This document shows positions 7,275-7,983 of a stretch of 7,983 nucleotides of DNA, piece by piece (position 1 is the first letter of the stretch; each line of letters begins with the position of its first letter). This DNA comes from Methanomassiliicoccaceae archaeon (GTDB lineage Archaea > Thermoplasmatota > Thermoplasmata > Methanomassiliicoccales > UBA472). Where the stretch lies: NCBI GenBank assembly GCA_016919565.1, contig JACXTO010000020.1, positions 1 to 7,983 of the forward strand, given 5' to 3'. The notes under the pieces were generated by a model, which saw nothing but the letters and a program-made list of their open reading frames with translations, ran no database searches and was not told the DNA's origin. The translations under genes were made by a program, and so were the position numbers.

Positions 7275-7601
7275 CTGGCAAAAATGAGATATGGACCCAT
7301 GGGGAAGGGCGTGGTGACGGAACGCTATCCAAATATCCCTTACGTGCCTCATGACGGAATCCACGGCGCGCCATCATTCAATATGGACAAGTGCAGGTCT
7401 GACAAGACATGTGAAGAGATATGCCCGACCGATGCCATTCACATCGAACCGGACCAGCTGTGCATCGACCTAGGGCTCTGCATTTTCTGCGGGGATTGCG
7501 CCCTGGCCTGCCCGCATCACGCCGTGACCATGACAAATGAATTCGAGCTGGCGAGCAAGAGAAGGAAGGGTCTGGTGAGGGTCCATGCCATCAAGCAATG
7601 A
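7275..7601 (+). CDS. hyfH: Two-cluster ferredoxin subunit (HyfH/NuoI-like) with one Cys replaced by Asp
   Basis: A 108-residue soluble protein with paired ferredoxin motifs, expected to wire electrons between an external partner and the N2-type cluster of HyfI. Motif 1 is C40-R-S-D43-K-T-C46-E-E-I-C50-P, where the second cysteine of the canonical C-x2-C-x2-C-x3-CP is Asp43. Motif 2 is fully canonical: C69-I-F-C72-G-D-C75-A-L-A-C79-P. By family rule cluster 1 would be bound by C40, D43, C46 and C79, and cluster 2 by C69, C72, C75 and C50. The N-terminal 38 residues and basic C-terminal tail (KRRKG) lack cluster ligands. It is shorter than enterobacterial HyfH (about 180 residues). CTG 7275 is favoured by the ribosome site; GTG 7266 (111 residues) and ATG 7284 (105 residues) are alternatives. 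The end overlaps hyfI by 17 bases. Confidence 0.88.
   Translation: MAKMRYGPMGKGVVTERYPNIPYVPHDGIHGAPSFNMDKCRSDKTCEEICPTDAIHIEPDQLCIDLGLCIFCGDCALACPHHAVTMTNEFELASKRRKGLVRVHAIKQ
7574..7580 (+). promoter_or_regulatory. Shine-Dalgarno GGTGAGG that fixes the hyfI start
   Basis: GGTGAGG lies inside the last codons of the ferredoxin gene, four bases before ATG 7585. It decides the start of hyfI in favour of this ATG, and thus a 17-base overlap with the preceding gene. Confidence 0.55.
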
Positions 7602-7983
7602 CCAGATCGAGCGTAGTGGAAGACAACTCGAGGACCGTATCAAGAAGGTCTACGGACGTTCGCTGGCGATCCGCGAGGTCGACGCCGGCTCATGCAACGC
7701 ATGCGAGGTCGAGGTGAACGCTCTCACCAATCCGATCTATGATATCGAGAGGTTCGGCCTGCACATCGTGGCATCGCCGAGGCACGCGGACGTGCTTCTG
7801 GTGACCGGTCCGGTGACCAGGAACATGGAGCACGCGCTCACGCAGGCGTACAGGGCGATGCCGGAACCCAAGATGGTGATCGCCATGGGCGCCTGCGCCT
7901 GCAGTGGAGGCATGTTCAAGGACTGCTACGCCACCAGGAACGGCTTGGATGGGCTGATGCCGGTCGACGTGTTCATACCAGGA
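7585..7983 (+). CDS. hyfI: HyfI-like (NuoB/hydrogenase small subunit type) Fe-S protein, 3' end cut by window
   Basis: This frame is open to the right edge, giving the first 133 residues of a NuoB/HycG/HyfI family protein. The family carries the N2-type [4Fe-4S] cluster next to the active site of the large subunit. Visible ligands are C37 and C40 in DAGSCNACEVE (the hydrogenase-style C-x2-C rather than the tandem CC of complex I) and C104 in MGACACSGG. The fourth, expected in a GCPP motif, would begin directly after the final visible residues (FIPG). Other family marks are NPIYDIERFG, P65-R-H-A-D-V-L-L-V-T-G-P-V-T, and GGMF at 108-111. C106 and C114 are additional cysteines. ATG 7585 has GGTGAGG four bases upstream. 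The ATGA overlap at 7598 looks like a start but is in the wrong frame. Unlike HyfG, this subunit seems fully competent for its cofactor. Confidence 0.93.
   Translation, partial: MPSSNDQIERSGRQLEDRIKKVYGRSLAIREVDAGSCNACEVEVNALTNPIYDIERFGLHIVASPRHADVLLVTGPVTRNMEHALTQAYRAMPEPKMVIAMGACACSGGMFKDCYATRNGLDGLMPVDVFIPG

Noticed and set aside
7598..7601. ATGA stop/start overlap as the start of hyfI.
   Set aside because: Translation from 7598 is out of frame with the C-x2-C and GACAC motifs. The correct frame opens at ATG 7585 behind GGTGAGG.
574..7983. Annotation as formate hydrogenlyase / hydrogenase-4.
   Set aside because: The gene family names fit, but HyfG lacks every NiFe ligand and no formate dehydrogenase gene is present, so neither H2 production nor formate oxidation is supported.

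Overview
This window carries most of an archaeal membrane-bound complex gene cluster of the Hyf / group 4 hydrogenase / complex I superfamily. One small unrelated gene lies upstream. The archaeal assignment rests on TATA-box-like promoters, Shine-Dalgarno sites of the GAGGTGA type, TTG (and perhaps CTG) starts, and frequent AGG and ATA codons. The GC-rich composition and this signal style would fit a Thermoplasmatota-type euryarchaeon (for example a Methanomassiliicoccales relative), but that placement is only an inference.

Layout. Bases 1-155 hold no convincing gene; a frame open from the left edge stops at 27-29 and may be the tail of a gene outside the window. Bases 156-389 encode a 77-residue DUF4287-like protein. 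Bases 390-573 are non-coding, with a good TATA box (468-475) and a perfect 7-bp hairpin (502-521) just ahead of the operon. From 574 to the right edge seven genes follow on the + strand, almost without gaps: hyfB, hyfC, hyfE, hyfF, hyfG, a short hyfH-like ferredoxin, and hyfI, which is cut by the window end. Junctions are either a few bases long or overlapping (hyfF/hyfG by 4 nt, ferredoxin/hyfI by 17 nt), so this is one transcription unit.

How the parts fit. HyfB and HyfF are antiporter-like membrane subunits that keep the Glu and Lys residues of the ion path. HyfC is the NuoH-like membrane anchor and HyfE a NuoK-like membrane subunit. HyfG (NuoC-NuoD fusion), HyfI (NuoB-like, N2-type cluster) and the ferredoxin form the soluble electron-transfer arm.

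Main result. HyfG lacks all four cysteines that hold the NiFe centre in hydrogenases. The first CxxC is S233-G-D-N236; the second is S522-Y-A-G525, and the protein ends three residues later. Despite its Hyf-like gene content this should not be a hydrogenase. It matches the known but poorly understood Ehr (energy-converting hydrogenase-related) class, whose redox partner is unknown. No formate dehydrogenase, F420H2- or NADH-input gene is visible, nor are HyfA, HyfD and HyfJ. The ferredoxin has an Asp in place of one cluster cysteine. Two genes have perfect ribosome sites placed before CTG codons.
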